This document shows, one piece after another, positions 1 to 6,399 of a stretch of 8,278 nt of DNA (its first letter is position 1; every line of letters starts with the position of its first letter). This stretch comes from Oscillospiraceae bacterium UBA3851 (lineage in GTDB: Bacteria; Bacillota; Clostridia; Oscillospirales; Oscillospiraceae), in contig DGHJ01000002.1 of assembly GCA_002392625.1 (NCBI GenBank), positions 1 through 8,278 of the forward strand. Direction: 5' to 3'. The notes beneath the pieces were generated by a model. It saw nothing but the letters and a program-made list of their open reading frames with translations. It was not told the DNA's origin and did no database searches. The position numbers and the translations under genes were made by a program.

Positions 1-1507
<1,507 letters not shown>

Positions 1508-1579
1508 ACGCAAAATCCTCCTGATAACAATAAATTTGAATCATATCAAAAGGACAAACTCGCAGATATTTGCCTTTTC

Positions 1580-1731
1580 TCTCCGGTCGCAGCCTCTCTG
1601 TTTTGCGGTCACCCGCATATTTGTCAGCTGCGTCACGCGCCCGGAGCATCACGGGAGAGCTTCCGCCGAAAACCTCGATCCTCTCTCCCCCTCGTCGTCC
1701 TGCCCCGGTAAACGGGCAGGCGCTGGCGCTT
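1580..1731 (-). ncRNA. glmS ribozyme (GlcN6P-activated self-cleaving riboswitch)
   Basis: Read on the minus strand, the glmS leader carries the conserved glmS ribozyme core in order. AGCGCC is at 1730-1725, with cleavage expected between A1730 and G1729. A P2 hairpin (CCTGCCC/GGGCAGG) lies at 1720-1699, then GACGAGG at 1696-1690. ATCGA and TTTTCGGCGGA follow near 1679-1662. CTCTCCC at 1659-1653 pairs back to the GGGAGAG after GACGAGG. A long-range P3 (CTCCGG near 1645, CCGGAG at 1586-1581) encloses a P4-like stem (GCAGC/GCTGC) and an inner hairpin TGCGGGTGACCGCA with AAAACAGAG. This matches known Bacillus and Thermoanaerobacter examples. In the family, glucosamine-6-phosphate acts as cofactor for cleavage and the cut mRNA is degraded, giving feedback on GlmS. 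The ribozyme ends about 72 bases before the start codon. The outer boundaries are approximate. Confidence 0.95.
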
Positions 1732-1735
1732 CGTG

Positions 1736-1751
1736 ACAGGGTCTTCCCTGT
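1736..1751 (-). repeat. Small hairpin just upstream of the ribozyme cleavage site
   Basis: A perfect 6+6 inverted repeat, ACAGGG-AAGA-CCCTGT on the minus strand, ends five bases before the predicted cleavage site. It would form a compact stem with a four-base loop near the 3' end of the short RNA released by self-cleavage. The repeat is plain in the sequence; any role is inference. Confidence 0.5.
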
Positions 1752-1784
1752 GATCCTCCTTTCCTCTCTGCGAATGGTTTCCTC

Positions 1785-1811
1785 ATCATATTTTTCCCCC
1801 AAGAGACGCAA
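1785..1811 (-). promoter_or_regulatory. Candidate glmS promoter
   Basis: On the minus strand TATGAT (1790-1785) matches the -10 consensus in five of six positions. TTGCGT (1811-1806) is a possible -35 with a short 15-base spacer; shifting to TTTGCG gives 16. Transcription would start near 1778, leaving about 45 bases before the ribozyme. The site abuts the divergent DUF421 gene. The spacing is not ideal, so this is tentative. Confidence 0.35.
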
Positions 1812-1838
1812 ACTATGGCAGAAAGGGGGTCATCTGCC

Positions 1839-2522
1839 TTGATCACCGCGTTATTCCGCACGGTCATCCTGTATCTGCTGCTGATTGTGGGCCTGCGCCT
1901 CACCGGCAAGCGCCAGATCGGCGAGCTGGAGCCCATCGAGCTTGTCTTGACCATGCTGCTCAGCGATCTGGCCTCCGTGCCCATGCAGGACTTCGCCATC
2001 CCGCTGCTCTACGGCGTGATCCCGATCCTGACGCTGCTGTCCCTGTCCACGCTTTTGAGCTACGCCAGCCTGCGCAGCGTCCGATTGCGGCGGCTCATGT
2101 GCGGCGAACCGGCCCTGATCATCGACAACGGCAAGATCCTCCAGACCGCCATGCGCCGCAACCGCCTGACGCTGGACGAGCTGCTGGAGGAGCTGCGGGG
2201 CCAGGGCGTCACGGACCCGGCCACCGTCAAGTATGCGGTGCTGGAGACCAGCGGCAAGCTGTCCGTTCTGCTCTACACCCATCAGCAGCCGGCGACGCCG
2301 GAGCAGATGGGGAAAAGCGTCAAGGACGACGTGTTCCTGCCCACGATCCTCATCAACGACGGACGGGTCATCGCGGAAAACCTCCGCCGCCTGGGCTATG
2401 ACGGGAAATGGCTGGAAGAGCAGCTGAAAAAACACCGGGCCGCGTCGCCGTCGGACGTGTTCTGCCTGTCCGTGGACGGCGCAGGCGCCGTGACGTATCT
2501 GCCGAAGGAGGGACCGTCATGA
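1839..2522 (+). CDS. DUF421 (YetF-like) membrane protein
   Basis: A 227-residue protein of the DUF421/YetF family, whose molecular function is not established. From the TTG start it reads MITALFRTVILYLLLIVGLRLTG. It has hydrophobic membrane segments near residues 4-20, 34-48 and 55-76, separated by the family signature GKRQIGELEPIELV (23-36) and followed by LSDLASVPMQD (41-51). After the last membrane segment come a basic stretch and the soluble DUF421 domain, with GEPALIIDNGKIL (89-101) and a second beta-rich half with FLPTILINDGRV (166-177). I chose TTG at 1839 because AAAGGGGG lies 9 bases before it and the membrane segment then starts where homologues begin. The ATG at 1815 would add eight residues and lacks a ribosome binding site. 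The stop overlaps the next gene as ATGA, so the two are translationally coupled. I see no clear promoter. Confidence 0.88.
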   Translation: MITALFRTVILYLLLIVGLRLTGKRQIGELEPIELVLTMLLSDLASVPMQDFAIPLLYGVIPILTLLSLSTLLSYASLRSVRLRRLMCGEPALIIDNGKILQTAMRRNRLTLDELLEELRGQGVTDPATVKYAVLETSGKLSVLLYTHQQPATPEQMGKSVKDDVFLPTILINDGRVIAENLRRLGYDGKWLEEQLKKHRAASPSDVFCLSVDGAGAVTYLPKEGPS

Positions 2523-2899
2523 GGGCGCTGCGCGTCCCCTGCTTTGTGCTGCTGGTCCTGCTGGCGCTGTCCCTGGCCAACAGCGTCGCCATGGAGCGCC
2601 GCTGCGCCCGATGGGACGAGGCGCTGGACGCGGCCCAGCAGGCCGCCTTCCGGGAACAGTGGACGGAGACGGAGGCCCTGCTGGATACGGTGCAGGAGGA
2701 GATGTCCTCCTGTGCCGTCTGGCTGCACGTCACCGCCTCCCACAGCACGGCGGACGAGGCGGAGCGGCTGCTGGAGCAGGCCCGGCTCATGTGCCGCCTG
2801 CAGGAGGGGCCCCACGTGCATGAGGCGCTGTCCGAGCTGCGGGTCCTGCTGGGCCATGCGGCGGAGAACGAGCGGCTCACCCTGGGCAATATACTGTAA
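2519..2899 (+). CDS. DUF4363 family protein, membrane-anchored
   Basis: A 126-residue protein starting MRALRVPCFVLLVLLALSLAN. It has one N-terminal hydrophobic segment (about residues 5-23), so it is probably anchored in the membrane with an outward-facing helical domain. The rest is rich in Ala, Glu and Leu and likely forms antiparallel helices. It carries the spaced pattern W...LH....H...D (around 68-79) and ends ENERLTLGNIL, a C-terminal pattern I associate with DUF4363. DUF4363 genes often follow DUF421 genes in Clostridia, and that is the case here. The ATG lies in the ATGA overlap with the upstream stop, and AAGGAGGG sits 6 bases before it. In-frame ATGs further upstream, inside the DUF421 gene, give a spurious longer reading frame. 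The function is unknown; the tight coupling suggests it works with the DUF421 protein. Confidence 0.85.
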   Translation: MRALRVPCFVLLVLLALSLANSVAMERRCARWDEALDAAQQAAFREQWTETEALLDTVQEEMSSCAVWLHVTASHSTADEAERLLEQARLMCRLQEGPHVHEALSELRVLLGHAAENERLTLGNIL

Positions 2900-2915
2900 A
2901 GTAGTATTCCTTTAC
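2896..2915. repeat. Inverted repeat across two convergent stop codons
   Basis: GTAAAG (2896-2901) and CTTTAC (2910-2915) form a perfect 6-base inverted repeat with an 8-base loop. It spans the TAA of the DUF4363 gene and the TAA of nrdR, which are only 12 bases apart. No long T-run follows on either strand, so it is at best a weak bidirectional terminator. Confidence 0.35.
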
Positions 2916-3367
2916 TTCTCCTGCAGCAGCTTATTCAGCTCACTCATAAAGGTGTTGATGTCCTTGAATTGGCGATACACGGAGGCAAAGCGGACGTAGG
3001 CCACCTCGTCGGCGGTCTTCAGCTTCTCCATGACCTTTTCGCCGATAGTCTCGCTGCTGATCTCCCGCTCCAGGGAGTTCTGGATCTCCTGCTCGATCTC
3101 CAGAGTCATGCGCTCCATGTCCGCCACGGAGACGGGCCGCTTTTCGCAGGAGCGCTGGATGCCACGCAGCACCTTGCCCCGGTCAAAGCTCTGGCGGCTG
3201 CCGTCCTTCTTGATGACCACCATGGGCAGACTCTCCACCGTCTCATAGGTGGTGAAGCGGCTCTCGCACTTAAGGCACTCTCTGCGGCGGCGGATGCTGC
3301 TGCCCTCGTCGGCGGGGCGGGAATCTACCACCTTGCTCTCCTTAAATCCGCAGTAGGGACATCTCAT
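2912..3367 (-). CDS. nrdR: Transcriptional repressor NrdR
   Basis: NrdR is a nucleotide-sensing repressor of ribonucleotide reductase genes. The 151-residue protein has the usual family length. Its N-terminal zinc ribbon is MRCPYCGFKESKVVDSR, with Cys3, Cys6, Cys31 and Cys34 as ligands and the basic stretch SSIRRRREC between the pairs. An ATP-cone domain follows (about 49-139), starting VVIKKDGSRQSFDRGKV and including VAYVRFASVYRQFKD. The start is ATG 3367, because every NrdR begins MxCPxC and because GGAGG lies about 9 bases upstream. A 20-codon in-frame extension to 3427 lacks this support and is better read as the leader. No ribonucleotide reductase gene is in the window. The gene converges on the DUF421 operon and has its own promoter with nearby repeats, so autoregulation is possible. 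Identity is very secure. Confidence 0.97.
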   Translation of the reverse strand: MRCPYCGFKESKVVDSRPADEGSSIRRRRECLKCESRFTTYETVESLPMVVIKKDGSRQSFDRGKVLRGIQRSCEKRPVSVADMERMTLEIEQEIQNSLEREISSETIGEKVMEKLKTADEVAYVRFASVYRQFKDINTFMSELNKLLQEK

Positions 3368-3390
3368 GATCTGTTTCCTCCATTCTCTCT

Positions 3391-3416
3391 TGTGTATAAG
3401 CCACCAGTGTGTATAC
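3391..3416 (-). repeat. Paired TATACACA direct repeats (DnaA-box-like) in the nrdR leader
   Basis: On the minus strand GTATACACA (3416-3408) and TTATACACA (3399-3391) are direct repeats with starts 17 bases apart. The second matches the relaxed DnaA-box consensus TTATNCACA exactly; the first has one mismatch. They lie just downstream of the predicted nrdR transcription start, where a bound protein could repress. They do not fit the 16-base NrdR-box palindrome well. Repeats are seen; binding is inferred. Confidence 0.4.
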
Positions 3417-3425
3417 TTTGTATTC

Positions 3426-3434
3426 ATTATACCA
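3426..3434 (-). promoter_or_regulatory. nrdR promoter, extended -10 type
   Basis: TGGTATAAT on the minus strand is a perfect TATAAT -10 with the upstream TG of an extended -10 element. No good -35 lies 16-18 bases upstream (TACCAT at 17). Transcription should start near 3419, about 52 bases before the nrdR ATG. Confidence 0.6.
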
Positions 3435-3453
3435 TATCATCGCAAGATATGGT
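3431..3453. repeat. Perfect 8+8 palindrome overlapping the nrdR promoter
   Basis: ACCATATC (3431-3438) and GATATGGT (3446-3453) are perfect inverted repeats separated by seven bases. The element runs from the edge of the nrdR -10 back over the -35 position, the classic place for a dimeric repressor operator. The binding protein is unknown. Confidence 0.5.
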
Positions 3454-3472
3454 AGTCCCATTTGAAAAAAAA

Positions 3473-3952
3473 TCAAAAATCTGTCGGAAAAATCGGCCGT
3501 CCCTCCTTGTCAAAGCAGAAAACGGCACGGCGGCTTCCCGCCACCTCGGCCACGCGTGCCAGGCAGAAAAGCGCCGGCAGCGGAAAGGGGCCGTCCTCGG
3601 CAAAGGGCAGGGCCAGCTGCCAGCCGCCGCCCCACCGGCGGCACAGACCGCCGCAAACCGGCCAAGGGGGAAACTGATGGCGCGCGGCGGGGATCCACGC
3701 CTCCCCGTCCACGGGATAGGCGACGGCGCTGAAAACGCGGCCCGCCGGAGCGGTCAACTCATGGGAAAACAGGCGGCTCATGGCGCCGCCCTCCCACGCG
3801 CCCAGCAGGAGATCTCCCCTCTCCCCCCTGGCATACAGGCGGTAGAGTCCGCCCGGCGCCGCCGCCCGGACCGTAAAGCGGGTGTCCCGCCCCTCCTCGG
3901 TGATGCGGAGGACGCCCGCCTGACGGCCGGAGATATACAGCGGACAGTCCAA
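3473..3952 (-). CDS. Hypothetical protein, 159 residues
   Basis: I do not recognise this family. The reading frame is convincing from TTG 3952, because a very strong purine-rich ribosome binding site (AAGGGAGGGGG) ends 5 bases before it and the frame is free of stops to 3473. The product begins MDCPLYISGRQAGVLRI. It looks like a soluble beta-rich protein with many short Gly/Arg turns (TRFTVRAAAPGGLYRLYARG, residues 24-43). A C-terminal part has several aromatic and Pro residues (FPPWPVCGGLCRRWGGGW, 94-111) and ends CFDKEGRPIFPTDF. There is no signal peptide or membrane segment. Cys100 and Cys104 form a CxxxC pair, but Cys3, Cys130 and Cys146 are scattered, so a metal site is not obvious. A terminator separates it from mazF. 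Its stop codon runs straight into a run of eight T's. The frame stays open upstream through mazF, but that part is a shadow. Confidence 0.7.
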   Translation of the reverse strand: MDCPLYISGRQAGVLRITEEGRDTRFTVRAAAPGGLYRLYARGERGDLLLGAWEGGAMSRLFSHELTAPAGRVFSAVAYPVDGEAWIPAARHQFPPWPVCGGLCRRWGGGWQLALPFAEDGPFPLPALFCLARVAEVAGSRRAVFCFDKEGRPIFPTDF

Positions 3953-4020
3953 CTCGTCCCCCTCCCTTCCGCCGCAGTTCAGACTCCCTATCAGTATGCA
4001 CCTGCGCAGCCGGCTATGAC

Positions 4021-4063
4021 AAAACCGGCCTGCGTGCCCCCTTGCAGCACACAGACCGGTTTT
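4021..4063 (-). terminator. Strong hairpin terminator after mazF, possibly bidirectional
   Basis: Twenty bases after the mazF stop, AAAACCGG-t-CTGTGTGC pairs with GCACGCAG-g-CCGGTTTT on the minus strand: 16 base pairs with one mismatch, one G-U pair and a short loop. The 3' arm ends in TTTT, giving an intrinsic-terminator shape. The A-rich 5' arm makes it symmetric, so it could also stop plus-strand transcripts. Confidence 0.8.
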
Positions 4064-4083
4064 CACTTTTCGATATCCGCGCC

Positions 4084-4458
4084 TTATGTCAGCGTGCCCC
4101 GGCCCAGGCCGAAGCTCACCGCGATGGCCTCGTCCACCTGCTCCATCACGCCCCGGTCTGCCCGGCCCATCCGTTCCCGCAGGCGCCGTTTGTCCAGCGT
4201 GCGCACCTGCTCCAGCAGGATCACGGAGTCCTTGGGCAGGCCGCTGCTGGCGGAACTCACCTCGATATGGGTGGGCAGCTTGGCTTTTCCCATCTGGGAG
4301 GTAATGGCCGCCGCGATCACGGTGGGTGAATGGCGGTTTCCGGTGTCGTTCTGCACAATCAGCACCGGGCGCACGCCGCCCTGCTCGCTGCCGACCACCG
4401 GGCTGAGATCGGCATAAAAGATATCGCCGCGCTTGACTATCGTATCCACAAAGTTCAC
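4084..4458 (-). CDS. mazF: MazF/EndoA (PemK-like) endoribonuclease toxin
   Basis: Members of this family cleave single-stranded mRNA at short specific sites and are normally neutralised by a MazE partner. The product, about 121-124 residues, has the full family pattern. KRGDIFYADLSPVVGSEQGGVRPVL covers residues 9-33, with Arg30 in the position of the catalytic Arg. PTVIAAAITSQ covers 45-55, with Thr53 matching the catalytic Thr. KLPTHIEV, LPKDSVILLEQVRTLDKRRL and the C-terminal helix follow. Only GTG codons are available as starts. GTG 4458 has AAGG 9 bases upstream; GTG 4449 has GGAG 10 bases upstream and gives MDTIVKRGD, closer to most homologues. In Bacillus subtilis, ndoAI (antitoxin) lies between alr and ndoA; here the 139-base gap holds no antitoxin-like frame. 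The key residues look intact, so the enzyme is probably active. Confidence 0.94.
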   Translation of the reverse strand: MNFVDTIVKRGDIFYADLSPVVGSEQGGVRPVLIVQNDTGNRHSPTVIAAAITSQMGKAKLPTHIEVSSASSGLPKDSVILLEQVRTLDKRRLRERMGRADRGVMEQVDEAIAVSFGLGRGTLT

Positions 4459-4476
4459 ACTCCGCCGCCTTGAAGT

Positions 4477-4504
4477 ACCCGTGGTATGTCACCGCTTCAC
4501 GGGT
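4477..4504 (-). repeat. Inverted repeat in the mazF leader
   Basis: ACCCGTG and CACGGGT (7+7, perfect) flank a 14-base spacer, 19 bases upstream of the first possible mazF GTG. It could be an mRNA hairpin or a protein-binding site. A weak -10-like TATAAA lies further upstream near 4533-4538 on the minus strand, without a good -35. Confidence 0.4.
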
Positions 4505-4597
4505 CACTTTCATTCTCCCACGCAGCCGCGGAATTTATACGCCTCAGTGAAATTCGTTGGTACTGTATTCGCCCCGGTCTATTCTATGCCCGCCGGG

Positions 4598-5767
4598 TCA
4601 AAAGCGCAACATCAGCTCCCGCTCCACCACGCGGCCGTGGCGCCGGTACACGCGGGGCACGCGCTTGCTGACGGCGCACGTCAGCTCATAGGGGATGGTA
4701 CCTGCCAGGGCTGCCAGCTCGTTGACGCTGCTGTGCTCGCCGAAGATCTCCACCTCGTCGCCCACGTCGACCCGCGGCAGCTCCGTCAGGTCGATCATGC
4801 ACATATCCATGCAGATCCTGCCCCGCTGGGGCGCCGGTCCGTCCGCCGTCATAAAGGCGCAGCGGTTGGACAGCGCGCGGAACAGGCCGTCGGCGTACCC
4901 ATAGGGCACCACGCCCATGCGGGTGGTGCGCTCCGTGCGGAACAGCCGGCCGTAGCTGACGGTGGTGTCGGGATCGTAGACCTTGATGGTGCTGATGGTG
5001 GTTTTCAGGGTCATCACCGGCCGCAGGCCCAGCTCTGCGGCAAATTCGCCGCAGCCGTAGAGCAGCAGACCGGGACGCACCATATCCAGCCACGTCTCCG
5101 GCCAGCGGGCCACGGCGCCGGTGTTGGCGCAATGGCGCAGCGCAAACCGTCTGCCCAGCCGCGTCTCCACCGCATCCACCACACGCCGGAACAGGTCAAA
5201 CTGCCGGCGGGTGTAATCGGCGCTGTCGTCATCCGGCTCGTCTGACACGGCGAAGTGAGTGAAGATGCCCTCGGCCTCCAGCCCCGGCAGACGGCACGCG
5301 TCACAGATGCCCTCCACGCCGGTATCGAAGTGGCGGCCTTCGCAGAGATAGCCCAGGCGCGACATGCCGGTGTCCACCTTGATGTGGACCTTCAGCGTGC
5401 CGCCCAGCCGCGACGCTTCGGCGCTGTACTCCAGCGCCTTGGCCCGGCAGGTGACAGACTGGGTGATGCCCAGCTCAATCAGGCGGTCCACCTGCTCCCG
5501 CGGCGTGTGGCCCAGGATCAGGATCGGCATGGTAATTCCGTTGTCGCGGAGTTCCATAGCCTCGTCGATGCTGCTGACCGCCAGATAATCCGCGCCCAGC
5601 TCCTGCAGCGTGCGGGACACCTGTACGGCCCCGTGACCGTAGGCATCCGCCTTCACCACCCCCAGGAACTTCACGTCCCGCCCTACGCGCTCGCGCAGGG
5701 TGCGGTAGTTGTGCTCCAGCGCGTCCAGGTCGATCTCCGCCCAGGTCCTCCTCAGTGTAGATTCCAT
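4598..5767 (-). CDS. alr: Alanine racemase
   Basis: A PLP-dependent enzyme that interconverts L- and D-alanine, supplying D-Ala for peptidoglycan in the cytoplasm. The 389-residue length is normal. The N-terminal TIM barrel carries FLGVVKADAYGHGAV, with Lys39 as the PLP lysine. It continues with KVDTGMSRLGY (130-140, Arg137 expected near the cofactor), GIFTHFAVSDE (167-177) and DMVRPGLLLYG (228-238). The C-terminal beta domain carries VSYGRLF, with Tyr272 as the second catalytic base, then PYGYADG and RICMDMCMID (317-326). The ATG at 5767 is preceded by AGGGAG about four bases away and AAGGA further up. It starts 17 bases after the lipoprotein stop, so the two are surely co-transcribed. In some spore formers an alr paralogue next to a GerS-like lipoprotein affects germination; whether this copy is the only one cannot be seen here. 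Confidence 0.97.
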   Translation of the reverse strand: MESTLRRTWAEIDLDALEHNYRTLRERVGRDVKFLGVVKADAYGHGAVQVSRTLQELGADYLAVSSIDEAMELRDNGITMPILILGHTPREQVDRLIELGITQSVTCRAKALEYSAEASRLGGTLKVHIKVDTGMSRLGYLCEGRHFDTGVEGICDACRLPGLEAEGIFTHFAVSDEPDDDSADYTRRQFDLFRRVVDAVETRLGRRFALRHCANTGAVARWPETWLDMVRPGLLLYGCGEFAAELGLRPVMTLKTTISTIKVYDPDTTVSYGRLFRTERTTRMGVVPYGYADGLFRALSNRCAFMTADGPAPQRGRICMDMCMIDLTELPRVDVGDEVEIFGEHSSVNELAALAGTIPYELTCAVSKRVPRVYRRHGRVVERELMLRF

Positions 5768-5784
5768 TGTCTCCCTATCCTTTC

Positions 5785-6366
5785 CTACGGCTCCGATGGA
5801 GCCTCTGTCTCAACTGTAAAGCTGATTACCTTGACAGACAGGCGAAGCTGTCCGCCCACGGAAAACTCGCTGTAGACCGGCAAGAGTGTCTCCCGGTCGA
5901 ACCAAGTGGTGCACAGCACCTTCTCCCCGTCCGCCCCGGTGGTGTCGAAGGCCAGGCGCAGGCAGTCCCGGTCCTCCAGCGTCTCCCGTCCCTCCTCCAG
6001 CACATAGCCCTCCGCCGCGGCACGGAGCAGCCAGGGCAGGCAGTTGGCGGGTGAGATGGCCTCCAGCGTCCCCGCCGACAGCGTCAGATCGTCGTAGGTC
6101 AGTGTCAGATCCTCACCTGATACGGTCGCCCGCACCCCCGCCAGCTCCGCCGGCGCGGTGATGACGGTCTCCGCGCCGCCGTGGGCGTCGTAGTCGCAGG
6201 TCACCTGATACTGCCGGACCTCGTCCGGCAGGTGGCAGGTGATCTCCGCCGCCAGCTCGGCGCGGGAGACGGCGGCATACTGCTCCTGCAGGGCCGCGCC
6301 CTGCTGCGCCTTCCCGCAGCCGCTCAGCAGCAGAAGGCACAGCACCGCAATCCATGTTTTTTTCAT
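5785..6366 (-). CDS. Lipoprotein, probably YdcC/GerS-like (LolA-like fold)
   Basis: A 193-residue secreted lipoprotein. The N-terminus MKKTWIAVLCLLLLSGCGK has two lysines, a hydrophobic core and a clear lipobox LSGC, so Cys17 should be lipidated and the protein held on the outer face of the cytoplasmic membrane. The mature part alternates polar and hydrophobic residues in beta-strand fashion (YQVTCDYDAHGGAETVITAP, VRATVSGEDLTLTYDDLTLS, DCLRLAFDTTGADGEKVLCTTWFD). A short helical part sits between (NCLPWLLRAAAEGYVLEEG). This resembles the lipoprotein-sorting/LolA-like group. I infer the YdcC/GerS link mainly from position: such a gene sits directly before alr in Bacillus subtilis (ydcC) and Clostridioides difficile (gerS). 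AGGAGG lies 5 bases before ATG 6366. The preceding gene ends 33 bases upstream. Confidence 0.85.
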   Translation of the reverse strand: MKKTWIAVLCLLLLSGCGKAQQGAALQEQYAAVSRAELAAEITCHLPDEVRQYQVTCDYDAHGGAETVITAPAELAGVRATVSGEDLTLTYDDLTLSAGTLEAISPANCLPWLLRAAAEGYVLEEGRETLEDRDCLRLAFDTTGADGEKVLCTTWFDRETLLPVYSEFSVGGQLRLSVKVISFTVETEAPSEP

Positions 6367-6369
6367 CGA

Positions 6370-6388
6370 AACCTCCTGTCCGGAGGCT
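6370..6388 (-). promoter_or_regulatory. Hairpin covering the lipoprotein ribosome binding site
   Basis: On the minus strand AGCCTCC (6388-6382) can pair with GGAGGTT (6376-6370) over a 5-base loop, with one G-U pair. The 3' arm is the ribosome binding site of the lipoprotein gene. If folded it would reduce initiation. The pairing is seen; a regulatory role is inference. Confidence 0.4.
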
Positions 6389-6399
6389 TTCCAATCCCC

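Noticed and set aside
3408..3416. NrdR box in the nrdR leader
   Set aside because: The TATACACA repeats are direct, not the 16-base inverted arrangement of known NrdR boxes.
3368..3427. Twenty-codon N-terminal extension of NrdR
   Set aside because: NrdR proteins start with the MxCPxC zinc motif; the extension overlaps the predicted transcription start and repeats.
3441..3475. Intrinsic terminator after the 159-residue gene using its eight-T run
   Set aside because: The T-run on the minus strand is clear, but I found no stable stem directly before it; the palindrome after it belongs to the nrdR promoter.
2969..4417. Open frame of 482 codons on the plus strand
   Set aside because: It runs antisense through nrdR, the 159-residue gene, a terminator and mazF, all of which have stronger evidence.
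3953..4513. Upstream extension of the 159-residue gene to an ATG at 4513 (minus), giving 346 codons
   Set aside because: The extension crosses mazF in another frame and the strong terminator, lacks a properly spaced ribosome binding site, and changes composition; the TTG at 3952 has an excellent site.
4579..4598. Terminator after alr (CCCGG/CCGGG)
   Set aside because: Only five base pairs with a 15-base loop and no T-run follow, so read-through toward mazF is as likely.
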